Source of the DNA: Promethearchaeota archaeon
GTDB lineage: Archaea; Asgardarchaeota; Lokiarchaeia; Sigyniarchaeales; SOKP01
Direction: 5' to 3'
Assembly (NCBI GenBank): GCA_019894955.1
Contig: JAGXNQ010000009.1
Coordinates: 1,974-37,009 of the forward strand
Length of the DNA: 35,036 nt
The first letter of the stretch is position 1. Each line of letters begins with the position of its first letter. The notes under the pieces were generated by a model. That model searched no databases. It was given only the letters and a program-made list of their open reading frames with translations, and was not told the origin of the DNA. The translations under genes were made by a program, and so were the position numbers. This document shows positions 1-6,616 of the stretch, piece by piece.

Positions 1-233
1 CCACGTAATTGCACTCTTAGCATTCCAGCTAAAATTCCTCCAAATAATTGAAGCTTTAATGAACTATTAATGCCATTATATGTCCAAATTCTTTTAGTAT
101 CATGATCCACTATTAAGTAGGCTTTATGACTATTTAGATCATTGACTATATCACGAACAACTTCTCCATCTGATACATCAACAGTCAGAAAATATGGATA
201 TTCTCTTATCTCAAGTACTTCGAAAATTTGCAT
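1..233 (-). CDS. 5' part of a protein of unknown function, truncated by the window edge
   Basis: An open frame reads leftward from an ATG at 233 and is still open at base 1, so only about 77 N-terminal residues are visible. They begin MQIFEVLEIREYPYF and contain a segment, KAYLIVDHDTKRIWTYNG, in which a short strand is followed by a Trp-containing turn. This loosely recalls gelsolin-like modules (strand, D, W-x-W/Y-x-G), but the match is weak and the rest of the protein is missing. The region upstream on the minus strand is AT-rich with a TATA-like tract near 262-275, and it is shared divergently with eS6. I do not assign a function. Confidence 0.6.
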   Translation of the reverse strand, partial: MQIFEVLEIREYPYFLTVDVSDGEVVRDIVNDLNSHKAYLIVDHDTKRIWTYNGINSSLKLQLFGGILAGMLRVQLR

Positions 234-409
234 TTGAAAAGATCCTAAATAAGTGTTTTAATTGTAATATGAAATATATGCTAAAATAAATATTAGTTTT
301 TTTGTGAGAATATGAAAATGAAGAAAGTGAAAAAGAACTCCATATCAATAAAATTTTTATATTTTGGGTCATTTTTCTTAGTAATTTTCCTTACACTAAT
401 TTGATCAAG

Positions 410-817
410 ATGAGTTCAGAGAAAAAAGTATATAAGCTTAACATATCTGGCGGAAATGATGGACCTGGTAAAGGTTTATCAAAAATAATCGAAATCGATG
501 AGAAGAGATTTCGGTTTGAGGGAATGGCAATAGGCGATGTAATTAAAGGCGGATTAGTCGGTTTCCCTAATTATGAATTTGAAATCAGAGGAGGATCTGA
601 TGCCAGCGGATTTCCGATGAGAAAAGATGTTCATGGTCCTGTAAAAAAGAAAATATTCGTTTCAAAACGCGGAAGTGGATATAAACCTGTAAGAAAAGGG
701 CAAAAAAAGCGAAAAACCGTGAGAGGAAATGAAATCACACATGATATGACCTTGATCAATTTAAAGGTTATTAAATATGGTGAAACTGAACTTTTCAAGG
801 TAACGCAAGAAGAATAA
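410..817 (+). CDS. rps6e: Small ribosomal subunit protein eS6
   Basis: This is a structural protein of the archaeal/eukaryotic 30S/40S subunit. The 135-residue product has the family hallmark GGSDASGFPMRKDVHGP, followed by a basic stretch (KPVRKGQKKRKTVRGNEI) that binds rRNA, and it has the length usual for archaeal eS6. An in-frame TTG lies at 401, but the ATG at 410 is preferred because MSSEKKVYKLNISGG matches the usual N-terminus. No clear ribosome binding site precedes it. A TATA-like tract (about 355-365) is close enough for a very short leader. The eL24 gene follows after a gap of about 30 bases on the same strand, so the two are probably co-transcribed. The family assignment is secure. 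Confidence 0.97.
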   Translation: MSSEKKVYKLNISGGNDGPGKGLSKIIEIDEKRFRFEGMAIGDVIKGGLVGFPNYEFEIRGGSDASGFPMRKDVHGPVKKKIFVSKRGSGYKPVRKGQKKRKTVRGNEITHDMTLINLKVIKYGETELFKVTQEE

Positions 818-846
818 CAATTTTTAGGTGAAAAATTATCGTCAAA

Positions 847-1020
847 GTGAAGAAATGCTCCTTCTGCCAAGAGAATATATCTATTGGCCGGGGACACATG
901 TATGTTAAGCGTGATGGAACTGTCTTGAATTTTTGCACGCAGAAATGTAGAAAGGCAATGATATTATACAAGAAAAATCCACGGAAGACAAGATGGACTT
1001 CCGTTTATGGAAAAGAATAA
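847..1020 (+). CDS. rpl24e: Large ribosomal subunit protein eL24
   Basis: A short zinc-binding protein of the large subunit. The product reads KKCSFCQENISIGRGHMYVKRDGT and then FCTQKCRKAM. The two Cys pairs (CSFC and CTQKC) form the treble-clef zinc site of eL24, and the length of about 57 residues is normal. The GTG at 847 is the only conventional start, but it lies 15 bases after the likely ribosome binding site AGGTGA (826-831). An in-frame ATC at 838 would give better spacing (6 bases) and the N-terminus MVKVKKCSFC. An in-frame TGA at 829-831 closes the frame upstream. In many archaea eL24 follows eL8-eS28; here it sits behind eS6 instead, with rpo10 between it and eL8-eS28. Confidence 0.93.
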   Translation: MKKCSFCQENISIGRGHMYVKRDGTVLNFCTQKCRKAMILYKKNPRKTRWTSVYGKE

Positions 1021-1120
1021 AATTCTCATTTTCTATTAAAAATAATTTCTAAATTTTCTATTATGTATAGAAAATCATTTCTTCTTTTGAAGAAGATTAA
1101 ATATATTTGAAATAAGTTAG

Positions 1121-1190
1121 TTATTGTAAGCGTGGAAATTTCAGGAGATCATCTATCAAATCTGCATACGAAACATAAGTTTACATAAAT
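1121..1190 (-). pseudogene. Decayed duplicate of the 3' end of the RNA polymerase subunit Rpo10 gene
   Basis: Read on the minus strand, 1171-1121 encodes SYADLIDDLLKFPRLQ followed by TAA. The C-terminus of the intact rpo10 gene at 1479-1679 is SHADLIDDLLKFPRLQ followed by TAG. Over the 16 aligned codons and stop region, about 41 of 48 bases agree, and nearly all differences are silent. Similarity fades upstream: a trace of the CCKRM region is recognisable to about 1190 but is out of frame. No start codon or zinc-binding N-terminus remains, so this cannot make a functional subunit. It is a remnant of a tandem or partial duplication. Confidence 0.8.
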
Positions 1191-1294
1191 AAATTATATC
1201 CAAATTTTTGGTTGAATATTCCATTTCGCTTTTAAATTTTGATAAACCTTTTTTCTCTTCACATTTAAAAGTAAAAACTATATCCTATTCATTA

Positions 1295-1465
1295 ATGATC
1301 CAGAAGAAAAATACCTTCATAAAAGATACTTCTAGTTTAGCGGGTTTTAAAACAATAAGATTAATAGAAGATCTTCGTTTAGAAATTGCAAAGCTTTTAC
1401 TTGGATTCTACCGGGAAGTAGAATTTGACGAAAAATTCAAAGTAATTTTAGAGGAACTTTCTTAA
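1295..1465 (+). CDS. Doubtful small ORF of unknown function
   Basis: A 56-codon frame from ATG 1295 (or 85 codons from TTG 1208) lies between the rpo10 remnant and intact rpo10 and runs convergently with rpo10. The C-terminal part (KTIRLIEDLRLEIAKLLLGFYREVEFDEKF) looks like an amphipathic helix with a plausible protein-like composition. There is no ribosome binding site before either start, and I recognise no family. It may be a real small gene inserted between the two rpo10 tails, or chance coding in AT-rich DNA. Confidence 0.3.
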   Translation: MIQKKNTFIKDTSSLAGFKTIRLIEDLRLEIAKLLLGFYREVEFDEKFKVILEELS

Positions 1466-1478
1466 GAATATCTATTTT

Positions 1479-1679
1479 CTATTGTAATCTTGGAAATTTC
1501 AAGAGATCATCTATTAAGTCTGCATGACTGACAATCATCCTTTTACAACAAAAGCGCTTGATTCCTAATTCATTAAAAGCGTTCGTAGAACTTTCTCCTT
1601 TTTCTAAAGCCTCTAAATAAGGTTTATATGCATGTGCGATGAGCTTACCACATGAAAAGCAGCGGATCGGTATAATCAT
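1479..1679 (-). CDS. rpo10: DNA-directed RNA polymerase subunit Rpo10 (RpoN/RPB10)
   Basis: A small zinc-binding assembly subunit of archaeal RNA polymerase, homologous to eukaryotic RPB10, which sits with Rpo3/Rpo11 on the back of the enzyme. The 66-residue product starts MIIPIRCFSCGKLIA (the CxxC half of the zinc site) and has the invariant CCKRM motif followed by SHADLIDDLL. Length and motifs are standard. The ATG is at 1679, diverging from the eL8 gene across a promoter region of about 180 bases. The 3' end is duplicated at 1121-1190. In many archaea rpo10 is found with uL13-uS9; here it stands between ribosomal protein genes on the opposite strand. Confidence 0.96.
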   Translation of the reverse strand: MIIPIRCFSCGKLIAHAYKPYLEALEKGESSTNAFNELGIKRFCCKRMIVSHADLIDDLLKFPRLQ

Positions 1680-1847
1680 ATTTTATCACTTCTTTAATTA
1701 AAAATAGTTTGTTAATCGTAATAGGATCAATTTTTCATAAAAAAAAAACTTTCCGAATAAATCAAAAATTTTATTTTCTATCTTTTATTAATTTCTTCTA
1801 TAATTCGATGAATTATGAAAATATATTGAAATTTTGAAATATATTCG

Positions 1848-1853
1848 AAGGAG
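1848..1853 (+). promoter_or_regulatory. Strong Shine-Dalgarno sequence before eL8
   Basis: AAGGAG followed by eight A residues precedes the ATG at 1862. It is the clearest purine-rich ribosome binding site in the window; most others here are of the GGTG type. The A-rich spacer is probably unstructured, consistent with strong translation of a ribosomal protein operon. Confidence 0.75.
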
Positions 1854-1861
1854 AAAAAAAA

Positions 1862-2233
1862 ATGAGTTATGTAAAATATATAATTCCCGACGACTTAAAA
1901 AAGGATTTAAAAAACGCTTTGAACACTATAGCTGAATCTCGAGATTCAAAGATACGAAAAGGAATGAATGAAGTTACGAAAGCAATTGAAAGGAACTTAG
2001 CTAAACTTGTTGTCATGGCCGAAGATGTAAGTCCTCCAGAAATACTTTTTCATGTTCCCCTATTATGTGATGAAAAAAAGATACCATTTGCTTACTTATC
2101 AACTAAAAAAGAGTTAGGTGGGGCAGTCCGAATAAACGTTTCATCTTCTGCCATAGCAGTTGAAAATGTTGGTACTGGAAATGATAATGTTTTAGGGAAC
2201 ATTATTAAGAAATTAGAAGCGTTAAGAACTTAA
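1862..2233 (+). CDS. rpl7ae: Large ribosomal subunit protein eL8 (L7Ae)
   Basis: An RNA-binding protein of the L7Ae/eL30/eS12 fold. In archaea it binds kink-turns in 23S rRNA and is also a core protein of C/D and H/ACA guide RNPs and of RNase P. The 123-residue product shows the family core: [26 protein letters not shown], then the hydrophobic [16 protein letters not shown] and the terminal [21 protein letters not shown] strong ribosome binding site precedes the start. eS28 follows after 14 bases, the usual archaeal pair, so the two are co-transcribed. The length is normal and nothing is missing. Confidence 0.97.
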   Translation: MSYVKYIIPDDLKKDLKNALNTIAESRDSKIRKGMNEVTKAIERNLAKLVVMAEDVSPPEILFHVPLLCDEKKIPFAYLSTKKELGGAVRINVSSSAIAVENVGTGNDNVLGNIIKKLEALRT

Positions 2234-2247
2234 AGTGGTGTATTTTT

Positions 2248-2499
2248 TTGGTAAAAATTGAAAAAACTAAAGGAGACAAGAGGCAATATCGAGATTTTTC
2301 TATCCCTGCGGAAGTTCTCCAAATTGTTGGTCGTACTGGTCTTACCGGAGAAATAAGCCAAATTAAAGTACGCATACTGGAAGGTCCAGACAAAAATCGT
2401 ATCTTGACCAGAAATGTAAAGGGTCCCATACGTGTTAGTGACGTAGTAGTTTTGAGAGAAGTTGAAAGGGAAGCAAGAAAGATAAGAAGAAACCGATAA
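2248..2499 (+). CDS. rps28e: Small ribosomal subunit protein eS28
   Basis: A small beta-barrel protein of the 30S subunit near the mRNA exit. The product has the hallmark [24 protein letters not shown], then [22 protein letters not shown] and a basic tail. The start is TTG at 2248, seven bases after GGTG (2237-2240); there is no ATG in the right place, and the spacing matches other starts in the window. It follows eL8 by 14 bases in a two-gene operon. An N-terminus of about ten extra residues before the core is common in archaeal homologues. Confidence 0.95.
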   Translation: MVKIEKTKGDKRQYRDFSIPAEVLQIVGRTGLTGEISQIKVRILEGPDKNRILTRNVKGPIRVSDVVVLREVEREARKIRRNR

Positions 2500-2535
2500 G
2501 TAATTTGGTGATTATTTATATCTTCAAAAATCTAA

Positions 2536-2553
2536 TTTTTATAAAATTTTTTT
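2536..2553. terminator. T-rich/A-rich stretch between two convergent genes
   Basis: Runs of five and seven T residues (2536-2540 and 2547-2553) follow the eS28 stop, and an A-run between them serves the opposite strand. Archaeal transcription commonly ends at such oligo-T tracts without a hairpin. The site lies between eS28 (plus) and the ribbon-helix-helix gene (minus). Confidence 0.5.
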
Positions 2554-2559
2554 AAATCA

Positions 2560-2763
2560 TCATTTCTTTTTAAAAAATCCTAAAAGTCCCAGATTTTCAT
2601 TATATTCTTCCTGTAGATATTCTTTTAAGGCAACTCTAATTGCCTCAGAACGACTTGGGAAAATTTTCATATCCATTAATTTATGAATATTCTCATCATA
2701 AAGATGAGGGATATTGATGGTAATATTTACCATTCTCGGTTTCTTCTTATTTGTTTCAGTCAA
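2560..2763 (-). CDS. Ribbon-helix-helix (CopG/Arc type) DNA-binding protein
   Basis: A likely dimeric transcription regulator. The product has a short basic N-terminus, then a beta-strand (MVNITINIP), a first helix (LYDENIHKLMDMKIF) and the characteristic turn and second helix PSRSEAIRVALKEYL, in which SRSEAIR is typical of the family. The acidic/basic tail ends in GLLGFFKKK. The frame opens with TTG at 2763; an ATG at 2733 would remove ten basic residues but keep the DNA-contacting strand, so the start is uncertain. It stands alone, convergent with eS28. Target genes cannot be deduced; such proteins often repress their own promoter. Confidence 0.85.
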   Translation of the reverse strand: MTETNKKKPRMVNITINIPHLYDENIHKLMDMKIFPSRSEAIRVALKEYLQEEYNENLGLLGFFKKK

Positions 2764-2923
2764 TATATGAAACTCTATTTTAGTTAATTATGAAATTATT
2801 GATATGAAGGATGAAATCTGGAATGTTAAAAGCAGATAAATATTCTTAACGTCTAACAATACCAAATTTTCAGTAATAAATTAAAAGATGACCTTGTATA
2901 TAAAATTATGTGTCCGTATTGAA

Positions 2924-2940
2924 GGTATTTAAAGAATACC
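2924..2940. repeat. Small perfect hairpin in an intergenic region
   Basis: GGTATT, a five-base loop and AATACC form a six-base-pair hairpin about 85 bases beyond the end of bud32 (minus strand) and 160 bases upstream of the ribbon-helix-helix gene. It could be a 3'-UTR structure of the kae1-bud32 transcript or an operator for the regulator; a short AT-rich stem such as this also arises by chance. Confidence 0.35.
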
Positions 2941-3026
2941 ATATCAGATGTAAAATATTTTGTTAAATTAATTAATTTATTGACAGTTTTTCATCTATTA
3001 TTTTAGCTTAGTTGAAAAATTTTTAT

Positions 3027-3704
3027 TTATTTTCTTTCTACTTGTTTTACGTACCTTCCACGGCTTTCTATCGAATTGATGTTTCTTACAATATATTTAC
3101 CTTCATTTGAGCAATTTAATTCATAACTTGAGAGATATCCCTCTATAAATGCTTTAAAACATATATTAAAATCTGATCCATGCGAAGAAATTAATACTCG
3201 TTTAAACAAGTGTAGATCAACGCTTTTGTCTTCTATAGAATCAGAGTATTCATGTAATCCAAAATCAATGAGAAAAATATCCTCATTAGGTGTAATGAGT
3301 ATGTTACTTGTGGTAATATCTCCATGAATATGACCATTTTGGTGTAATATGGCTATAAATCTACCAATTTCATTAAAAATTTCATACTTTTTCTGATTAT
3401 CAAATACAGAAATTGAATCTTTTAATTTTTCCCCTTCGATATACTTCATAATAATAGTTGATGTATTAACATCTATCTCAAATACTTGAGGGACATTCAG
3501 CCCGTAATTCTTAACTTTTATTAGCGCTCGAGCTTCATTAAGAGTCCTTGATACCCTAATTTTTTTATCAATTGGTTCTATCCTATATTTTTTTGGATAT
3601 CTTTTTTTAAAAATAACTTCTTTACCAAACCAAAAACCATGGATAAGGGAAGCTTCGGCCCCTCTATGAATGATATCCCCTTCTATTATGGTATTATTTT
3701 CCAT
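3027..3704 (-). CDS. bud32: KEOPS complex kinase/ATPase Bud32
   Basis: An atypical RIO-like kinase of the KEOPS complex. It works with Kae1, Cgi121 and Pcc1 to transfer threonylcarbamoyl to A37 of ANN-decoding tRNAs and acts mainly as an ATPase. The product contains the diagnostic GAEASL start, the lysine-containing strand EVIFKKRYPKKYR, the gate region IMKYIEGEKL, the catalytic loop HGDITTSNILI and the metal-binding IDFGL. Length is normal. ATG 3704 is preferred over GTG 3713 because AGGTGA ends six bases before it; the GTG overlaps that site. The Kae1 stop is immediately upstream, so the two genes are translationally coupled. In some archaea Bud32 is fused to Kae1; here they are separate but adjacent. 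Confidence 0.96.
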   Translation of the reverse strand: MENNTIIEGDIIHRGAEASLIHGFWFGKEVIFKKRYPKKYRIEPIDKKIRVSRTLNEARALIKVKNYGLNVPQVFEIDVNTSTIIMKYIEGEKLKDSISVFDNQKKYEIFNEIGRFIAILHQNGHIHGDITTSNILITPNEDIFLIDFGLHEYSDSIEDKSVDLHLFKRVLISSHGSDFNICFKAFIEGYLSSYELNCSNEGKYIVRNINSIESRGRYVKQVERK

Positions 3705-3713
3705 AAAATTCAC

Positions 3714-4727
3714 CTATTTTCTCCAAGGAATTGAGATATTGTCCATTCGTTCTTTTGGATTAATATTTGTTTGAGAAAGATCAAAACCTCCCTCGGATTT
3801 AAATCGTAAGATTCCTGTCCAAGCGATCATTGCTCCATTATCTCCTGCTAATTTAAGAGGTACTACTTCATATCTTGCACCATGATCCTCACAAATACTC
3901 TTGATCATTTCTTGTAATCGCTTATTTGCTGCCACGCCACCTGTTAGAAGTACTTCCGTTTTTTTTGTATGAGCTAAAGCACGTTCAGTTATTTCAGTAA
4001 GCATTGAGAATGAAGTTTCTTGTAATGAATGTGCAACATCCTCTAATACATAATTTATTCCATACTCGTCTGATTCAATTAATTTTCGCGCTGCTGTATA
4101 AAGACCTGAAAATGTCAAATCCATTCCTTTTACGATATATGGTAATGAGATATAATTATTAGATTTTTCCGCTAATTTCTCAATTTTTGGTCCTCCTGGG
4201 TGTGCTAATCCCGCATCCCGAGCTACCATATCAATCATATTACCTATGGAAATATCAAGTGTTTCACCAAAAATTTGATATCTAGCAGATTCATAAGCAC
4301 TGATAATTGTATTTCCTCCTGAAACATATAGAGTTAATGGATCTTCTATATTACACATTAGACGTCCAATTTCAATATGTGCTACGCAATGGTTTACTCC
4401 AACTATTGGAATCCCTCGAAGTTGACTCAGTAATCGCGCTACTAGTGACCCAATTCTAAGAATTGGTCCTAAACCAGGGCTTTGACTGAAAGCAATTAGA
4501 GATATATCTTTCAAGGAGCATTTGGCTTCTTGTAATGCTTTCAAGACCGTATCTTTAAAATTTGATAAATGATGCTCTCTAACTAATGCGGGATGAAGCC
4601 CTCCTTCCTCAGGGATATACGTGTTATTAACCAAACCATATACTTCCCCACTGAAATCAACTATGCCTACACTCCAAGTATGTGCTGTAGATTCAATTCC
4701 AAGACATAATCCTTCTTCATTTTCCAC
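3714..4727 (-). CDS. kae1: tRNA N6-threonylcarbamoyladenosine transferase Kae1
   Basis: The catalytic KEOPS subunit, of the ASKHA fold, transfers the threonylcarbamoyl group from TC-AMP to tRNA A37. Visible motifs: the phosphate loop LGIESTAHTWSVGIVD, the metal-binding HCVAHIEIGR with its two histidines, YVSGGNT, the glycine-rich LLTGGVAANKRL and the C-terminal GDNGAMIAW. Length is typical for archaeal Kae1 (about 335-340). The frame opens at GTG 4736, but the GTG at 4727 lies five bases after GGTGA, the same arrangement as the bud32 start, so 4727 is preferred. The gene follows eS31 in the conserved Rpo7-to-KEOPS cluster, linking tRNA modification to ribosomal protein synthesis. Confidence 0.96.
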   Translation of the reverse strand: MENEEGLCLGIESTAHTWSVGIVDFSGEVYGLVNNTYIPEEGGLHPALVREHHLSNFKDTVLKALQEAKCSLKDISLIAFSQSPGLGPILRIGSLVARLLSQLRGIPIVGVNHCVAHIEIGRLMCNIEDPLTLYVSGGNTIISAYESARYQIFGETLDISIGNMIDMVARDAGLAHPGGPKIEKLAEKSNNYISLPYIVKGMDLTFSGLYTAARKLIESDEYGINYVLEDVAHSLQETSFSMLTEITERALAHTKKTEVLLTGGVAANKRLQEMIKSICEDHGARYEVVPLKLAGDNGAMIAWTGILRFKSEGGFDLSQTNINPKERMDNISIPWRK

Positions 4728-4809
4728 GGAATTCACCCTTCTTATTGAAATATATATTCAAATACTATGTAATAGAATGTATTAATAAAGAATTTTTCAA
4801 AAAATTTAT

Positions 4810-5037
4810 TTATTGTTGACTTCTAACTCGTCTTCGAGGAGATCTTCCTTTCCCAGTACCCTTAGTTCTTGCTGGTGCATTGCCTTTTCTTTTAAAAATC
4901 GTATAATGGCATTTTCCGCATACATATCGATCATAATGTTCGCCTAGATAATAACCAACGCCACATTTAGGGCATGTTCGATGAGTTCGATCTATTGTGT
5001 CTCCCTCAATTTTATAAAATTTTGATTGACTTGTCAT
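4810..5037 (-). CDS. rps27ae: Small ribosomal subunit protein eS31 (S27ae)
   Basis: A zinc-ribbon protein of the small subunit; in eukaryotes its homologue is made as a ubiquitin fusion, but here it stands alone, as in other archaea. The 75-residue product has CPKCGVGYYLGEHYDRYVCGKCHYTIF, giving the four zinc cysteines, then a very basic Arg/Lys/Gly tail. The N-terminus before the ribbon (about 20 residues) and the tail (about 25 residues) are somewhat extended compared with short archaeal forms. It lies 25 bases downstream of eS24 on the same strand, the standard archaeal order. Confidence 0.95.
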   Translation of the reverse strand: MTSQSKFYKIEGDTIDRTHRTCPKCGVGYYLGEHYDRYVCGKCHYTIFKRKGNAPARTKGTGKGRSPRRRVRSQQ

Positions 5038-5062
5038 TCATTTATCATCTATTTTAATATAT

Positions 5063-5422
5063 TTATTCTGTATAACCAAATAAGTGTTTGTATGGTTCTT
5101 TCTTGGCTTTTGCTTGGTATATTTCGTTTCTTTTTTCCAAAGGCAAATTTCGGACCTGAATATGAAACGGTTCGAAAAATTGGAGCTCCTTAATATTGTC
5201 ATATATATATACCACACCAATATCATGAGTAGATCCATAGTGGGTTTGAATCTTATGTACAATAGTCAGTAGTTCATTAGCATTCTTTAATGCTGCAATT
5301 TTCTTCTTGATTTCCAATCGATTAGGAGTTCCGGAACCAAAATGCTCAATTCTGAATTTAACTTCAGTTCTCTCGATTAAAAGGTTTTTCTTTTCTTCTA
5401 CTATTTCAATTTCAAATGACAT
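5063..5422 (-). CDS. rps24e: Small ribosomal subunit protein eS24
   Basis: A ribosomal protein of the small subunit. The product begins MSFEIEIVEEKKNLLIERTEVKFRI and has the conserved core TPNRLEIKKKIAALKNANELLTIVHKIQTHYGSTHDIGVVYIYDN, ending in the typical KAKKEPYKHLFGY segment. The length of 119 residues is normal. The ATG at 5422 faces a divergent small membrane-protein gene across about 120 bases. It leads the eS24-eS31-kae1-bud32 transcription unit. Two other frames overlap it but have no family features. Confidence 0.96.
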   Translation of the reverse strand: MSFEIEIVEEKKNLLIERTEVKFRIEHFGSGTPNRLEIKKKIAALKNANELLTIVHKIQTHYGSTHDIGVVYIYDNIKELQFFEPFHIQVRNLPLEKRNEIYQAKAKKEPYKHLFGYTE

Positions 5423-5510
5423 CTTGAACCATTTATATTATTTATTTCACAATTTGCTGAATTAATCAATTATATTAAAGATTAATTTATGATATTGATG
5501 ATTAAAGCAG

Positions 5511-5517
5511 TATAAAA
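5511..5517 (+). promoter_or_regulatory. TATA-box-like element for the small membrane-protein gene
   Basis: TATAAAAAAT stands about 30 bases before the ATG at 5545. An archaeal TATA box is normally centred 25-30 bases before the transcription start, so the transcript would be nearly leaderless, which fits the absence of a ribosome binding site. Confidence 0.5.
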
Positions 5518-5544
5518 AATAAAATTTTGGTTTTTTGTGTAATT

Positions 5545-5748
5545 ATGGTAAATTTCAAGAATGAAAAGAAGTCCATTAGATTATTATTAATCATTGAATT
5601 AATTTTATTATTTATAATTAGCTTCGTCATACTTTGGTTAAAGAATGTTATAATAGGTTTTTATTATTTTATAATAATCTTTACAATAATATCATGGTTA
5701 ATATTATTCCTATTGACTATTAGGCTATATAATAAACATGATAGATAA
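5545..5748 (+). CDS. Small two-helix membrane protein of unknown function
   Basis: From ATG 5545 the product has 67 residues: a short basic start (MVNFKNEKKSIR), two long hydrophobic helices (about residues 12-33 and 36-59, separated by KN), and a basic/polar end (RLYNKHDR). It is probably a small integral membrane protein with both ends in the cytoplasm by the positive-inside rule. A TTG at 5527 would extend it by six residues but is not needed. It is the only plus-strand gene within the otherwise minus-strand Rpo7-to-KEOPS cluster, so it is probably a later insertion between the dephospho-CoA kinase and eS24. No family recognised. Confidence 0.6.
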   Translation: MVNFKNEKKSIRLLLIIELILLFIISFVILWLKNVIIGFYYFIIIFTIISWLILFLLTIRLYNKHDR

Positions 5749-5763
5749 TTCTAGCAGGTTTCA

Positions 5764-6342
5764 CTATTTATTTTGCATTATAGTAATTAGATGATCAACC
5801 AATTTTTTAACGTGACGATTTAATTCCACCATTACAATACCTTCAGGAAAGGATGGCTTCCGGTCTGTAATTGGAGGTTGACCATAAAAAATATACCTTT
5901 TCTTTGTTTTTGATAGTGGAAGAACAAGAGTTAGGGGTAATACTAATAGATCTTCTTCACCACGAGTTATTTTTAAAAGAGTCCTTTTTTCATTTTCTGC
6001 AATTTTTTTTAAGAGATCAAAACTCTCAGGATTTATAGTACCCTCCGGGTTTTCAAATTCAATAATCTCCTCAAATAAATCTTCATAATCTGCATTGACA
6101 GATTCTCTCTTAGTTTTTTCGTCAATAATTGCAATTTGAACCCTTTCTTTCAAGAATTGATTATTTAAAAAATCTTGAGTAACTATATCCCCCACTAAGT
6201 AGATCTGAATATCAGAGTCAACCTTTTTAAGGATTTCAATTACTTTAGGAATCGTCTCAAGACGTGATCCAGAGATCAAATCACCTAATGGTTGAGAGTA
6301 TTTATGACGCTGGTCTGATTTAATTTTCAATTCATCACTCAT
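5764..6342 (-). CDS. GTP-dependent dephospho-CoA kinase (DUF359 family)
   Basis: Catalyses the last step of archaeal coenzyme A synthesis, GTP-dependent phosphorylation of dephospho-CoA, replacing bacterial ATP-dependent CoaE. The 192-residue product shows the family features: an early PLGDLISG, the conserved VGDIVTQDFL strand-turn, IIDEKTKRE, NPEGTI, RGEEDLLVLPLTLVLPL and the C-terminal YGQPP. Length matches the family. It lies downstream of spt4 and rpo7 in an order conserved in many archaea (rpo7-spt4-DUF359-eS24-eS31). It is convergent with the small membrane-protein gene, with 15 bases between stops. The start ATG is clear. Confidence 0.93.
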   Translation of the reverse strand: MSDELKIKSDQRHKYSQPLGDLISGSRLETIPKVIEILKKVDSDIQIYLVGDIVTQDFLNNQFLKERVQIAIIDEKTKRESVNADYEDLFEEIIEFENPEGTINPESFDLLKKIAENEKRTLLKITRGEEDLLVLPLTLVLPLSKTKKRYIFYGQPPITDRKPSFPEGIVMVELNRHVKKLVDHLITIMQNK

Positions 6343-6402
6343 GATATAAACACATGGATTTTTATATATGATCTCAAAAAGAGGTAAAACACAGTGATAA
6401 AA

Positions 6403-6591
6403 TTACCTTACTCTTAAAGCATATTTTCCAGGATAATGAATCTTTAAATATTCGGCGAATTTAGACTCATTAGGTTTAATGATTATTACTTCTCCAGTAT
6501 AGTCGTCACTTAATGTATGTGTCTTACACTTCGGACATATACTATCATTTTTGGTTATTAAATGACAATTTTTACAAGCTCTTTCTTTCAT
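6403..6591 (-). CDS. spt4: Transcription elongation factor Spt4 (RpoE'')
   Basis: A small zinc protein that pairs with Spt5/NusG and keeps RNA polymerase processive. The 62-residue product has ACKNCHLITKNDSICPKC, the four cysteines of its zinc site, then DDYTGEVIIIKPNESKFAEYL and the terminal PGKYALRVR, all typical of archaeal Spt4. It begins 25 bases after the end of rpo7, with which it is normally co-transcribed. The length and motifs are standard. Confidence 0.95.
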   Translation of the reverse strand: MKERACKNCHLITKNDSICPKCKTHTLSDDYTGEVIIIKPNESKFAEYLKIHYPGKYALRVR

Positions 6592-6616
6592 ATTATTACA
6601 TCACCACGAAAAAAAT

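Larger units (their letters stand above)
1021..1478. other. Stretch between eL24 and rpo10 with the rpo10 remnant and one doubtful ORF
   Basis: This AT-rich stretch of about 460 bases holds the decayed rpo10 tail (1121-1190) and one weak plus-strand reading frame (1295-1465). The first 100 bases after eL24 are T-rich runs of the kind that end archaeal transcripts (for example 1029-1033 and 1055-1058). I see no RNA gene or long inverted repeat. Confidence 0.5.

Noticed and set aside
1208-1294. TTG-started N-terminal extension of the small ORF at 1295-1465
   Set aside because: No ribosome binding site; the added residues have no protein-like pattern.
5038-5272. Two overlapping frames on both strands within the eS24 gene
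   Set aside because: They lie in other frames of a secure ribosomal protein gene and show no family features.
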